Positions 55,745-64,000 of a stretch of DNA of 64,000 nt are shown here, piece after piece; position 1 is the first letter of the stretch; each line of letters begins with the position of its first letter. The stretch comes from Serratia plymuthica (GTDB lineage: Bacteria > Pseudomonadota > Gammaproteobacteria > Enterobacterales > Enterobacteriaceae): the NCBI RefSeq assembly GCF_018336935.1, contig NZ_CP068771.1, positions 2,604,001 to 2,668,000 of the forward strand. Reading direction: 5' to 3'. The notes under the pieces are model-generated. The model ran no database searches, was not told where the DNA came from, and worked only from the letters and a program-made list of their open reading frames with translations. Made by a program: the position numbers and the translations under genes.

Positions 55745-57109
55745 ATGATGCAGGAAACCGTGCTCAACAAGATTGTTCGTGATAAAGCGCAATGGGTCGC
55801 AGCACGACAGCAACAACAGCCACTGGCCAGCTTTCGCAATGAAATCGTCCCAAGCGAACGCGGCTTTTATCATGCGCTGCAAGGGGCCAGAACGGCGTTT
55901 ATTCTTGAATGCAAAAAAGCGTCCCCTTCCAAAGGCTTGATCCGCGAAAACTTTGATCCGGTCGAAATCGCTTCGGTCTACAAGGATTTCGCGTCGGCCA
56001 TCTCGGTGCTGACCGATGAGAAGTATTTTCAGGGCAGTTTCGATTTCCTGCCGCTGGTCAGCAAAACGGTGACCCAGCCGGTGCTGTGCAAAGATTTTAT
56101 TATCGATCCGTACCAGATCTACCTGGCGCGGTTCTATCAGGCCGATGCCATCCTGCTGATGTTGTCGGTACTGGACGACGAACAATACCGCCAGTTGGCG
56201 GCCGTGGCGCACAGCCTGAACATGGGCGTGCTGACCGAAGTGATCAGCGAAGAAGAACTGCAACGGGCGATCGCGTTGGAAGCGCGTGTGGTCGGCATCA
56301 ATAACCGTGACCTGCGGGATTTGAGCATCGATCTGGATCGCACTCGCCAACTTGCGCCACGCGTGCCGCACGGTGTAACGGTGATCAGCGAATCCGGCAT
56401 CAACAATTACGGCCAAATCCGCGAACTGAGCCACTTCGCCAACGGCTTCCTGATCGGCAGCGCGCTGATGTCGGAAACCGATCTGCGCGCCGCCGTGCGT
56501 CGGGTAACGCTGGGCGACAATAAAGTCTGCGGGCTGACCCGTCCGCAGGATGCCGCAGCCGCCTATCAGGCCGGCGCCGTCTACGGCGGGCTGATTTTTG
56601 TCGGGCGTTCGCCGCGCTATGTCGACATCAACCGCGCCCGCGAAGTGATTGCCGGTGCGCCGTTGAAATACGTCGGCGTGTTCTGCGATGCGCAAGTGGA
56701 AACCCTGGTGCAAACCGTCGAACGCCTTGATCTTCAAGCGGTGCAGTTGCACGGTACGGAAGATCAAATCTATATCGACGCCCTGCGCGCCAAACTGCCT
56801 GCCGCCTGCCAGATTTGGAAAGCGCTGAGCGTGAAAGACAGCTTGCCGGCGCGTGACCTGCAACACGTCGACCGCTATCTGCTGGATAACGGCGCAGGCG
56901 GCACCGGCCAGCGTTTCGACTGGTCGGTATTGCACGGCCAAAACCTGGGTAACGTGATGCTGGCGGGCGGTCTGAGCGCAGACAACTGCGTTGACGCGGC
57001 CAAACTCGGCTGCGCCGGGCTGGACTTTAACTCCGGCGTTGAGAGCCAGCCCGGGATTAAAGACCCTGCCCGCCTGGCGGCGGTGTTCAAGACCCTGCGC
57101 GCCTACTGA
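55745..57109 (+). CDS. trpC: Bifunctional indole-3-glycerol phosphate synthase / phosphoribosylanthranilate isomerase
   Basis: 454-residue fusion of two TIM barrels (E. coli TrpC 452): IGPS in about residues 1-255 (ILECKKASPSKGLI, NNRDLRDLSIDL, ESGINN) and PRAI (TrpF) in about 256-454 (VCGLTRPQDA, VGVFCD, QLHGTE, AGGLSADNC). Two consecutive ATGs (55745 and 55748) follow trpD's TAA. The gene is normally close to trpB; here 163 bases lie between them, filled mostly by a palindromic repeat. Confidence 0.97.
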   Translation: MMQETVLNKIVRDKAQWVAARQQQQPLASFRNEIVPSERGFYHALQGARTAFILECKKASPSKGLIRENFDPVEIASVYKDFASAISVLTDEKYFQGSFDFLPLVSKTVTQPVLCKDFIIDPYQIYLARFYQADAILLMLSVLDDEQYRQLAAVAHSLNMGVLTEVISEEELQRAIALEARVVGINNRDLRDLSIDLDRTRQLAPRVPHGVTVISESGINNYGQIRELSHFANGFLIGSALMSETDLRAAVRRVTLGDNKVCGLTRPQDAAAAYQAGAVYGGLIFVGRSPRYVDINRAREVIAGAPLKYVGVFCDAQVETLVQTVERLDLQAVQLHGTEDQIYIDALRAKLPAACQIWKALSVKDSLPARDLQHVDRYLLDNGAGGTGQRFDWSVLHGQNLGNVMLAGGLSADNCVDAAKLGCAGLDFNSGVESQPGIKDPARLAAVFKTLRAY

Positions 57110-57117
57110 ATCAAATA

Positions 57118-57241
57118 TACCCAATAGATTTCAAGGCACAGGAAGGCGGTAAGAGAGCGAATCCCCGGGAGCTTACTCAGGTAAATGACTGGGGGTGAAA
57201 GAACGCAACCAACGCACCTGCGGTTTGAAAGATGAAGGGTA
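57118..57241. repeat. Palindromic repeat between trpC and trpB, copy 2
   Basis: Ends TACCC / GGGTA, inner arms TTTCAA / TTGAAA and CAGG / CCTG: left TACCC-N6-TTTCAA-N4-CAGG, right its reverse complement pattern. The ~124 bp element looks like the long form of an enterobacterial palindromic repeat (YPAL/ERIC-like in style). Transcribed as part of the trp operon, it would fold in mRNA. Relatives at 34890 and 61220. Confidence 0.8.
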
Positions 57242-57272
57242 GACAATTTAACGGATAATAACGGGAACTATA

Positions 57273-58463
57273 ATGACGCTGCTTAACCCCTACTTCGGCG
57301 AATTTGGTGGCCAATATGTGCCGCAGATTCTGATGCCGGCATTAAAACAACTGGAAGAGGCCTTCGTCAGCGCACAGCGCGACCCTGAATTCCAGGCCGA
57401 GTTTATCGATCTGCTGAAAAACTACGCCGGCCGCCCGACGGCGCTGACGCTGTGCAAAAACCTCACCGCCGGCACCAAAACCAAGCTGTATCTGAAGCGT
57501 GAAGATTTGCTGCACGGCGGCGCGCACAAAACCAACCAGGTGCTGGGGCAAGCATTGCTGGCCAAGCGCATGGGCAAAACCGAAATCATCGCCGAAACCG
57601 GTGCCGGTCAGCATGGCGTAGCCTCCGCTCTGGCCTGTGCGCTGCTCGGTCTGAAATGTCGTATCTACATGGGCGCCAAAGATATTGAACGCCAGTCGCC
57701 GAACGTGTTCCGCATGCGCCTGATGGGTGCGGAAGTGATCCCGGTGCACAGCGGTTCCTCCACGCTGAAAGATGCCTGCAACGAAGCGCTGCGCGACTGG
57801 TCCGGCAGCTATGAAACCGCCCACTATATGCTGGGCACCGCAGCCGGCCCGCACCCGTATCCGACCATCGTGCGTGAGTTCCAGCGCATGATCGGCGAAG
57901 AAACCAAAGCGCAGATGCTGGAGCGCGAAGGTCGCCTGCCGGACGCCGTTCTGGCCTGCGTCGGTGGCGGTTCCAATGCTATCGGCATGTTTGCCGACTT
58001 TATCGATGACGTCAGCGTTGGCCTGATCGGCGTGGAACCCGCCGGTCTCGGTATCGAAACCGGCCAACACGGCGCGCCGCTGAAGCATGGCCACGTCGGT
58101 ATCTATTTCGGTATGAAAGCGCCGATGATGCAGACCTCAGAAGGCCAGATCGAGGAATCCTACTCCATTTCCGCCGGGCTGGACTTCCCGTCCGTCGGGC
58201 CACAGCACGCCTATCTGAACAGCATTGGCCGTGCCGAGTATGTGTCAATTACCGACGACGAAGCGCTGGATGCCTTCAAGGCCTTGTCGCGCAGCGAAGG
58301 CATTATCCCGGCGCTGGAATCCTCCCACGCCCTGGCGCACGCGCTGAAAATGATCCGTGAAACGCCGCAGAAAGAACAGATTCTGGTGGTTAACCTGTCC
58401 GGCCGCGGCGACAAAGACATATTTACCGTTCACGACATACTGAAAGCTCGGGGAGAAATCTGA
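57273..58463 (+). CDS. trpB: Tryptophan synthase beta chain
   Basis: 396-residue PLP enzyme (E. coli 397) joining indole and serine to tryptophan. The PLP lysine lies in HGGAHKTNQ (about residue 86), the glycine loop [15 protein letters not shown] and GRGDKD at the C-terminus are conserved. A short segment (GGGAA, about 8 bases before ATG) starts translation after the inserted repeat. Its TGA overlaps the trpA ATG by one base. Confidence 0.98.
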   Translation: MTLLNPYFGEFGGQYVPQILMPALKQLEEAFVSAQRDPEFQAEFIDLLKNYAGRPTALTLCKNLTAGTKTKLYLKREDLLHGGAHKTNQVLGQALLAKRMGKTEIIAETGAGQHGVASALACALLGLKCRIYMGAKDIERQSPNVFRMRLMGAEVIPVHSGSSTLKDACNEALRDWSGSYETAHYMLGTAAGPHPYPTIVREFQRMIGEETKAQMLEREGRLPDAVLACVGGGSNAIGMFADFIDDVSVGLIGVEPAGLGIETGQHGAPLKHGHVGIYFGMKAPMMQTSEGQIEESYSISAGLDFPSVGPQHAYLNSIGRAEYVSITDDEALDAFKALSRSEGIIPALESSHALAHALKMIRETPQKEQILVVNLSGRGDKDIFTVHDILKARGEI

Positions 58464-59269
58464 TGGAACGTTATCAGCAACTGTTCAAACGTCTGGAAAG
58501 CAACAAGGAAGGCGCCTTCGTCCCGTTTGTCACCCTGGGCGACCCAAACCCGGCGCTGTCGCTGCAGATTATCGATACTCTGGTTGAAGCCGGCGCCGAT
58601 GCGCTGGAGCTGGGCATTCCGTTCTCCGATCCGCTGGCCGACGGCCCGACTATCCAGAGCGCTGCGCTGCGTGCTTTCGCCTCCGGCGTGACGCCGACCC
58701 AGTGTTTTGAAATGCTGGCCGCCATTCGTCAAAAGCACCCGACCATTCCTATCGGCCTGCTGATGTACGCCAACCTGGTGTTTCATAAAGGCATCGATGC
58801 GTTTTACCAGCGTTGCGCCGAAGTCGGCGTGGATTCGGTGCTGATTGCCGACGTGCCATTTGAAGAGTCTGCGCCCTTCCGTGCCGCCGCCACGCGCCAC
58901 GGCATCGCCCCTATCTTTATCTGCCCGCCAAACGCAGACGACGATTTGTTGCGCGAGATCTCTTCACACGGTCGGGGTTATACCTACCTGCTGTCGCGTG
59001 CCGGCGTTACCGGCACCGAAAGCCGTGCCCAACTGCCCCTGCATCATCTGGTGAACAAACTGCGCGAATACCATGCCGCACCGCCGCTGCAGGGATTCGG
59101 CATTTCCGAGCCTGCGCAGGTACGTGATGCACTGCAGGCCGGCGCCGCCGGTGCGATCTCCGGTTCGGCGATCGTCAAAATTATCGAGCAAAATCAGGCG
59201 CAGCCGGCAGAAATGCTGACTCGGCTGGCGAACTTTGTCAGCGAAATGAAAGCCGCGACCCGCATCTGA
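58463..59269 (+). CDS. trpA: Tryptophan synthase alpha chain
   Basis: 268-residue subunit (E. coli 268) splitting indole-3-glycerol phosphate and channelling indole to TrpB. Catalytic Glu in [16 protein letters not shown] (about residue 49) and Asp in [10 protein letters not shown] (about 60) plus the [13 protein letters not shown] phosphate loop are present. Coupled to trpB by overlapping TGATG. Last gene of the operon. Confidence 0.98.
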   Translation: MERYQQLFKRLESNKEGAFVPFVTLGDPNPALSLQIIDTLVEAGADALELGIPFSDPLADGPTIQSAALRAFASGVTPTQCFEMLAAIRQKHPTIPIGLLMYANLVFHKGIDAFYQRCAEVGVDSVLIADVPFEESAPFRAAATRHGIAPIFICPPNADDDLLREISSHGRGYTYLLSRAGVTGTESRAQLPLHHLVNKLREYHAAPPLQGFGISEPAQVRDALQAGAAGAISGSAIVKIIEQNQAQPAEMLTRLANFVSEMKAATRI

Positions 59270-59278
59270 TCCTCCCTG

Positions 59279-59306
59279 CGGCGGGCGTGATGGAGCGCGC
59301 CCGCCG
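59279..59306 (+). terminator. GC-rich hairpin after trpA
   Basis: Arms CGGCGGGCG / CGCCCGCCG with a 10-base loop, 9 bases after the trpA stop. There is no direct T run, so end formation may need Rho or processing; E. coli trp t is a comparable site. Confidence 0.55.
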
Positions 59307-59489
59307 ATAACATCTTGTTTCCTCTCAGGGTTGTTCGATTTTTTTACATCTAAAATTTGAACAAACCCGCTTATTGACTCACACTTGAAGGTGCCCGTTG
59401 CAGATTTCTGCATTTTGCGGAAATACTGAACGTTTTCAGGTAATAACCTGAATGTAGTTTCAACAATAACATTGCATGGAGAGTAATTT

Positions 59490-59804
59490 ATGAAGCTATT
59501 TAAAACCCTTTCGGCCTTATGCATGGCAGCCGTTGTGGCATTCGCAGTAAGTGCCTGCGCGCCGACAGCGAAATCCGAGGGGACTGGCGGTTATATCGAC
59601 GATACGGTAATCACTACCAAGGTGAAGTCAGCGCTGCTGGCGGATAAAACCATCAAATCCAGAGAAATCAGCGTCGAAACCTTCAAAGGTCGCGTGCAAC
59701 TGAGCGGTTTTGTCAGCTCAGGCGCCGACGCCAATCGAGCAGTGCAGGTAACGCGCGGCGTAGCGGGTGTGAAATCCGTCGAGAACGTCATGCAACTCAA
59801 ATAA
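59490..59804 (+). CDS. BON-domain lipoprotein
   Basis: 104 residues with a lipoprotein signal (lipobox VSAC, lipidated Cys near residue 23) and one BON domain (IDDTVITTKVKSALLADKTIKSREISVETFKGRVQLSGFV in parts), thought to bind phospholipid or envelope surfaces. It is smaller than OsmY or YraP (one BON domain, not two). GGAG lies 9 bases before the ATG. The 220 bases between trpA and this gene show a TTTCAGGTAATAACCTG palindrome near 59435, a possible operator. It lies between trpA and ompW on the plus strand. Confidence 0.88.
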   Translation: MKLFKTLSALCMAAVVAFAVSACAPTAKSEGTGGYIDDTVITTKVKSALLADKTIKSREISVETFKGRVQLSGFVSSGADANRAVQVTRGVAGVKSVENVMQLK

Positions 59805-59810
59805 CGATCG

Positions 59811-59833
59811 CAGGGAGGCATTGCGCCTCCCTG
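59811..59833. terminator. Hairpin between the BON gene and ompW
   Basis: Arms CAGGGAGGC / GCCTCCCTG with a 5-base loop; no T run on either strand, so a weak or processed end for both convergent genes. Confidence 0.6.
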
Positions 59834-59845
59834 TCTCGGTCATCC

Positions 59846-60490
59846 TCAGAAGCGATAACCTGCCCCGAACATAAACACCCAAGGATCCAACCGCGTATCA
59901 ATGCTGTGATGATTGCCGTTGGCATCGTCAAAGCGGGTTTTGGTCTCGATATTCATCCACCACACCGACATATTCAACATCCAGTGTTCATCAAGGTTGT
60001 AATCCAGACCCGCCTGCGCAGCGACACCCCAGGAGTCTTTCAGACTCAGATTACTCAGCCCGGCCCCTTTGCCATTGTCATTGAACTTTTCATCGAAGAA
60101 AGTGGTGTAGTTCACGCCAAGCCCCAGATAGGGGCGCAGTTTGTCCTGCTTGTCGCCAAAGTAATATTGCGCCATCAGACTCGGCGGCAGATCGCGCACC
60201 GTGGCGATATTGCCGTTCACTGCAGCGCCGTTCAACGACACCTTATGGCGGAACGGCGTCGCCGCCAGCAGCTCCACGCCAATATTGTCCGTCACCATAT
60301 AGCCGAAGGTCAGACCGAGCTGGGTATTATTATCGACATTGAAGGATCCCTGCCCCAGTACGTCGTCCGATCCTGCATTAGGCCGTACCGTCGCCGCACC
60401 CGCGCGGAAAAGAAAATCACCCGCCTGATGCGCACTTGCCAACATAGGGGCCATCATGGCCACCAAAACCGCCAGAGTTGTCTTTTTCAT
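59846..60490 (-). CDS. ompW: Outer membrane protein W
   Basis: 214-residue eight-stranded outer-membrane barrel with a signal peptide ending LASAHQ (about residue 21) and C-terminal Phe (FGAGYRF). OmpW transports small hydrophobic molecules and is a colicin receptor. ATG 60490 is chosen over one four codons earlier because it starts the typical MKK signal. It lies before ykgJ/yciC as in E. coli. A perfect FNR box lies about 150 bases upstream, in line with its anaerobic induction in E. coli. Confidence 0.95.
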   Translation of the reverse strand: MKKTTLAVLVAMMAPMLASAHQAGDFLFRAGAATVRPNAGSDDVLGQGSFNVDNNTQLGLTFGYMVTDNIGVELLAATPFRHKVSLNGAAVNGNIATVRDLPPSLMAQYYFGDKQDKLRPYLGLGVNYTTFFDEKFNDNGKGAGLSNLSLKDSWGVAAQAGLDYNLDEHWMLNMSVWWMNIETKTRFDDANGNHHSIDTRLDPWVFMFGAGYRF

Positions 60491-60635
60491 TATCCATTCC
60501 ATTTGTATGGTTACTGTTCGGAAGGGAATATACCTACTTACGGGTATTTATGATCCCATCGGGATCACATCTTATGTGTAAATTTTTTAATTCCTACCAA
60601 AAACAAGGTTACCTAAGGGACTAATAAATCGAGGA

Positions 60636-60649
60636 TTGATCTGAATCAA
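60636..60649 (-). promoter_or_regulatory. FNR box upstream of ompW
   Basis: TTGATCTGAATCAA, a perfect TTGAT-N4-ATCAA, centred 152 bases before the ompW ATG. The divergent YkgJ-family gene starts 124 bases to the right and could also respond. No clear -10 for ompW was placed. Confidence 0.75.
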
Positions 60650-60772
60650 AAAATGCATTTTGTTGCAAAACATCTGCATGTTCAAACTTCAGTTGCTAAA
60701 AAAACAGCCACTGAGTAATTTCATTATCCGTGTTGGTTTTGGTGGGTGCCGTCAGGAGTCGGCGCGATCAAG

Positions 60773-61213
60773 ATGAGCGAAATCCTTAATCCCTGTGTCA
60801 GTTGCGGTGCATGCTGCGGCTATTTTCGAGTGTCATTCTATTGGGCCGAAGCGGAAGATGGCGGCGGTGTAGTCCCTGCATCTCTTACCGAACCCTTAAC
60901 TCCCTTTTTGCGCTGCATGCAGGGGACCAACGGCAAGTCCCCGCGTTGTACCGCTCTCGAGGGTGAAATCGGCAAGGCCGTCTCCTGCTCCATTTACCTC
61001 AATCGCCCCAGCCCTTGTCGCGAGTTCGATCAGTCCGGAGAAAACGGCCTGCGCAACGAAGCCTGCGATCGCGCTCGCGAGCGTTATGGTCTGCCACCGC
61101 TGCCGGTTCCCTTACCCTTGTCGCTGCCAATCACGGTGATTGCCGAAGAAATAGCCGCAGTGCAACTCCCGGGGTGCCACAGCGACGCGGAACAGGGTAC
61201 AATCGCCCACTGA
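60773..61213 (+). CDS. YkgJ-family (CxxCxxCC) cysteine cluster protein
   Basis: 146 residues starting at ATG 60773. The N-terminus carries the metal-binding pattern [11 protein letters not shown] (CxxCxxCC), and further Cys at RCMQ, RCTAL, SCSIY and PCREF complete the cluster set of the PF03692 (YkgJ/UPF0153) family, proposed to bind zinc or an Fe-S cluster. Function unknown. An in-frame GTG at 60746 would overlap AGGAG and is less likely. A repeat separates it from yciC. Confidence 0.85.
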   Translation: MSEILNPCVSCGACCGYFRVSFYWAEAEDGGGVVPASLTEPLTPFLRCMQGTNGKSPRCTALEGEIGKAVSCSIYLNRPSPCREFDQSGENGLRNEACDRARERYGLPPLPVPLPLSLPITVIAEEIAAVQLPGCHSDAEQGTIAH

Positions 61214-61219
61214 TTTTGC

Positions 61220-61282
61220 TATATACCTATGAATTTCAAGTTGCAGCCAACAATGCCGCAACTTGAAAAGTGATGGATATAT
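61220..61282. repeat. Short palindromic repeat, copy 3
   Basis: Arms TTTCAAGTTGC (left) and GCAACTTGAAAA (right) with ends ATATACC / GGATATAT, 6 bases beyond the YkgJ-family stop and 29 bases before yciC. About 62 bp; same family as the repeats at 34890 and 57118. Confidence 0.75.
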
Positions 61283-61310
61283 CTTTGTTTCTCGACGCCA
61301 AGGAGTCTGC

Positions 61311-62063
61311 ATGCCTATCACGGCCAACACGTTGTACCGTGACAGTTTTAACTTTTTCCGTAATCAACTGACCAGCATCCTGATGCTGGCGCTGTTGACC
61401 GCGTTCATTTCTGTGCTGCTCAATCAGGTTTTTAGCCCTGACGTCGAACAGTTGAAGATCTTGTCCGCGACGGAAGGCGATTTTACGGCATCCGCCGGAA
61501 TGGGGATCCAGGAAATCATTCAGCAAATGACGCCCGAGCAGCAGATGGTGTTATTGAAGGTGTCAGCTGCCGCCACTTTCTCCGCGTTGGTGGGCAACGT
61601 GTTGCTGGTTGGCGGGATGCTGACGCTGATTCGCCTGGTTTCCCAGGGGCAACGTATCAGCGCGTTGCGCGCTATCGGCGCTTCTGCGCCGGAATTGCCG
61701 CGTTTGCTGTTGCTGCTGTTTATCTGCACTCTGCTGATTCAGTTAGGCTTGACGCTGTTCGTCGTGCCGGGCGTGATCATGGCGATCGCCTTCTCGCTTG
61801 CGCCGGTCATCAGCACCGCCGACAAAAAAGGCGTGTTCGCTTCGATTAAACTGAGCTGTAAACTGGCCTTCGCCAATGCGCGCGTGATTGTGCCCGCCAT
61901 GATGTTGTGGCTGGCCGCCAAGCTGCTGGTGTTGTTCATGGTGAGCCACCTTTCGGTGCTGACCCCGAATGTCGCCAGCGTAGTGCTTACCGCGCTGAGC
62001 AACCTGGTTTCCGCCCTGTTGCTGATTTACCTGTTCCGTCTGTATATGCTGCTGCGCAGTTGA
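61311..62063 (+). CDS. yciC: YciC, UPF0259 inner-membrane protein
   Basis: 250-residue polytopic membrane protein (E. coli 247) with about six spans, well conserved at [17 protein letters not shown] and [22 protein letters not shown]. Function unknown. AAGGAG lies 6 bases before ATG 61311; an ATG 16 codons earlier lies within the repeat. In E. coli yciB and yciA follow; here a SulP gene on the other strand follows instead. Confidence 0.95.
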   Translation: MPITANTLYRDSFNFFRNQLTSILMLALLTAFISVLLNQVFSPDVEQLKILSATEGDFTASAGMGIQEIIQQMTPEQQMVLLKVSAAATFSALVGNVLLVGGMLTLIRLVSQGQRISALRAIGASAPELPRLLLLLFICTLLIQLGLTLFVVPGVIMAIAFSLAPVISTADKKGVFASIKLSCKLAFANARVIVPAMMLWLAAKLLVLFMVSHLSVLTPNVASVVLTALSNLVSALLLIYLFRLYMLLRS

Positions 62064-62079
62064 TCTGCCCGCAGTAACT

Positions 62080-62108
62080 AAAAGGGCACGCCGAAGCGTG
62101 CCCTTTTT
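62080..62108. terminator. Bidirectional terminator between yciC and the SulP gene
   Basis: Stem AAAAGGGCACGC / GCGTGCCCTTTT with a CGAA tetraloop; T run on both strands. Confidence 0.95.
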
Positions 62109-62110
62109 GC

Positions 62111-63814
62111 TTATGGAACCGCTGCCGTCTCAGCCTGTTCCTTGCTCTGAATCAGCTTCAACGCCAGATACAAATCCGGCACCAGAATCAATTCACGATC
62201 GCGTCCCAGCCGATTGATGCGGAACCAGCGCGTCAGCTCGGTCCGCCGCCCCGCCAATACCAACTTCACGTTACGCTGTAACAAATCGCGCTTCAGTTCA
62301 TCTATCGCCGCCAGAACGCTGATATCCGCGTGGGTAAAGCTGGCGACGGCATCCACCACCACCCAACGCGGCTGAAACGGCGTGCTGTCCACCAGATTCA
62401 GGATCCGGCGCTTGAAATACGCCACGTTAAAATAGGTTAATGGCGAGTTGAAGCGGTACATCATCACGCCGGGTACTGCCTTGACGCCGTTGTTGTTGCC
62501 CATTGAGTGGATCATGCCCTCGTCGTTCACACCCAGCAGTTGCTCCGTTGGGCGAAACACCGTGCGCAGAAACTGCATCAGCCCCAGCAATACCGCCAGG
62601 CCGATGCCGCTGATCACCCCCACCAGCAGCACGCACAGGAAAGTGAACATCGCCAACATGAAGGCCTGCGCATTGCGGCGACGCATGATCCAGATGCCCC
62701 GAAAATCCAGCAACGACCAGGCGGCATACATCAGCACTACGCCTAACCCCGCCACCGGAATAAACTGCAGCGGCGCCATCAGGAACAACAGCACGAAAGC
62801 AATCACCCCCGCTGCAATGATCGACACCAATTGGCTCTTGCCGCCGTTGGCATCGTTAACCGCAGTACGGGAATCCGCCCCGCTGATGGCAAACCCCTGA
62901 GAAAGCGCCGAAACGATATTCACCAGCCCCAGCGCGCGAAACTCAGCGTCGGCATTCACCTCATAGCCGTTCTTCGCCGCAAAACTGCGAGCGGTCAGCA
63001 TCATGCTGACAAAACTGACTACCGCCAGGTTGAGCGCCGGAATGACCATGTCTCGCAGCAAACCCGGCTGGAAATCCGGCCACTGGACTATCGGCAGTGC
63101 ATCGCTAAAACCGCCCACCGTCACCACGCCATGCTGCTGCAACCCGCCAATCCAGGTGACGAAAGCCGCCAATATGATGGCAAACAGCGGTGCCGGCCAG
63201 TTAGGGCGCCATTTTTTAAACCCCAGCAGCGTGACCAGCGTCAGCAGCGACACCGCCATGGTCAGCCAGTCGCTATGCATCAGGTTGCCCGGCAGCGCGT
63301 AAATGCGCTCAATCAACTGCGCAGGATGAACGCCAAAACCGAGAACCTTGCCGATCTGATCGACCATAATGGTGATCGCCACGCCGTTCAGCAGCCCGCT
63401 GAGTATCGGCCGGGAGAGCAGATCCGCCAGTGCGCCCAGTTTGAAACGGCTAGCCAACAGGCACCAGGTGCCCATCATTGCCGTCATCATGATGGTAAGC
63501 TGCCAGTGCCGTTCCATATTACCCGCCGCCAGCGGCGTCACTACTGCGGCTATCACGGCGCAGGTGGCGGCGTCCGGCCCGACAATAAGCTGGCGCGATG
63601 ATCCGAAAAACGCGTAAGCGACCATCGGCAAAATACAGGAGTACAATCCCACCACCGGGCTGACCCCGGCCAGTTCGGCGTAAGCAATCGCCACCGGCAA
63701 TGCCACCGCGGCGACGGAGAGCCCGGCGCGTATATCCGGCTTAAGCCAACTGCGTTGATACCCTAATAAATGCGCCAAACCGGGCGTCAGCGCCTGGAGA
63801 GATTTCCACTGCAT
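62111..63814 (-). CDS. SulP-family anion transporter with STAS domain
   Basis: 567 residues: about 11-12 membrane spans in the first 440 residues with the SulP signature (AGVSPVVGLYSCILPMVAYAFFGSSRQLIVGPDAATCAVIA in parts) and a C-terminal STAS domain (about 460-560, FTHADISVLAAIDEL). SulP carriers move sulfate, bicarbonate or dicarboxylates; the substrate is not evident and it differs from E. coli DauA. ATG 63814 starts the membrane domain cleanly; an upstream in-frame start would add a 43-residue leader of no clear origin. The remaining 186 bases to the window edge show no gene. Confidence 0.88.
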   Translation of the reverse strand: MQWKSLQALTPGLAHLLGYQRSWLKPDIRAGLSVAAVALPVAIAYAELAGVSPVVGLYSCILPMVAYAFFGSSRQLIVGPDAATCAVIAAVVTPLAAGNMERHWQLTIMMTAMMGTWCLLASRFKLGALADLLSRPILSGLLNGVAITIMVDQIGKVLGFGVHPAQLIERIYALPGNLMHSDWLTMAVSLLTLVTLLGFKKWRPNWPAPLFAIILAAFVTWIGGLQQHGVVTVGGFSDALPIVQWPDFQPGLLRDMVIPALNLAVVSFVSMMLTARSFAAKNGYEVNADAEFRALGLVNIVSALSQGFAISGADSRTAVNDANGGKSQLVSIIAAGVIAFVLLFLMAPLQFIPVAGLGVVLMYAAWSLLDFRGIWIMRRRNAQAFMLAMFTFLCVLLVGVISGIGLAVLLGLMQFLRTVFRPTEQLLGVNDEGMIHSMGNNNGVKAVPGVMMYRFNSPLTYFNVAYFKRRILNLVDSTPFQPRWVVVDAVASFTHADISVLAAIDELKRDLLQRNVKLVLAGRRTELTRWFRINRLGRDRELILVPDLYLALKLIQSKEQAETAAVP

Positions 63815-64000
63815 AAACTGTTTTCCGTTATAAATTATCAGGCTATTATTACGCGCATCATGAGATGCCGGTGCCCTGTTGGCAAGCAGCCCGCCGCTAA
63901 CTCGCGACCTCAATCGTAAGTTTATGCAAATTCCTGCTTTCATGGCAGAAATCCGGCGGCCAAACGCCGATAATCAGCGCCTCCCAGCGGTACACAGAGC

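Noticed and set aside
55640..57124. 494-codon minus-strand open frame across trpC
   Set aside because: Mirror of trpC on the opposite strand; no ribosome site or domain, while trpC is certain.

Overview
The window looks like a chromosomal stretch of a Serratia species. Proteins and gene order follow the Escherichia coli psp-sap-rnb-yciT-pyrF-ribA-topA-btuR-trp-ompW-yciC backbone, but trpG and trpD are separate genes (known for Serratia) and several enterobacterial loci are exchanged for other cassettes. Nearly all of it is core genome. I see no rRNA, tRNA, insertion sequence or CRISPR array.

Left part (1-12.8 kb): the end of a beta-helix, tailspike-like gene with AT-rich, foreign-looking DNA; the phage shock operon pspABCD with divergent pspF and a sigma-54 promoter; a RyhB small RNA gene with a Fur box; a zinc-starvation operon (folE2, gamma-carbonic anhydrase-like, COG0523 GTPase) behind a Zur-type palindrome; then sapABCDF.

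Middle part (12.8-32.3 kb): yciW, preceded by a short open frame ending in Cys-Cys codons that may be a cysteine leader peptide; a LysR regulator; dacD; a YdeP-type molybdoenzyme; a LysR regulator divergent from a glyoxalase; rnb; an MHS transporter with an M20 amidohydrolase; a CstA-family carbon-starvation transporter; fsa with an apparent FNR class II promoter; yciT; a lone araD; osmB; pyrF-yciH.

Right-centre (32.3-52.2 kb): a DUF1471 protein and a ribbon-helix-helix protein inserted before lapBA; pgpB, ribA, acnA, a ymiA-like small membrane protein, cysB, topA, yciN, sohB, yciK, btuR and rluB. Where E. coli has yciQ there are instead a Hod/Qdo-type alpha/beta-fold protein and an orphan Rap1a/Tai-type immunity-like protein; yciO and rnm follow.

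Right part (52.2-64 kb): the whole trp operon with TrpR operator, trpL and attenuator. A palindromic repeat of about 124 bp sits between trpC and trpB, and two shorter relatives lie before pgpB and before yciC. Then come a BON-domain lipoprotein, ompW with a perfect FNR box, a YkgJ-family protein, yciC and a SulP transporter.

Several parts connect: iron (RyhB/Fur, with acnA a classical RyhB-type target), zinc (Zur operon), oxygen (FNR boxes at fsa and ompW), sulfur (cysB, yciW and its putative leader) and envelope stress (psp, sap, lapAB, osmB). I found no clearly new multi-gene system. The best novelty candidates are the Cys-Cys leader frame of yciW, the quinolone-dioxygenase-like protein lacking its serine, the repeat inside the trp operon, and a possible second Fur-linked RNA between cysB and topA.
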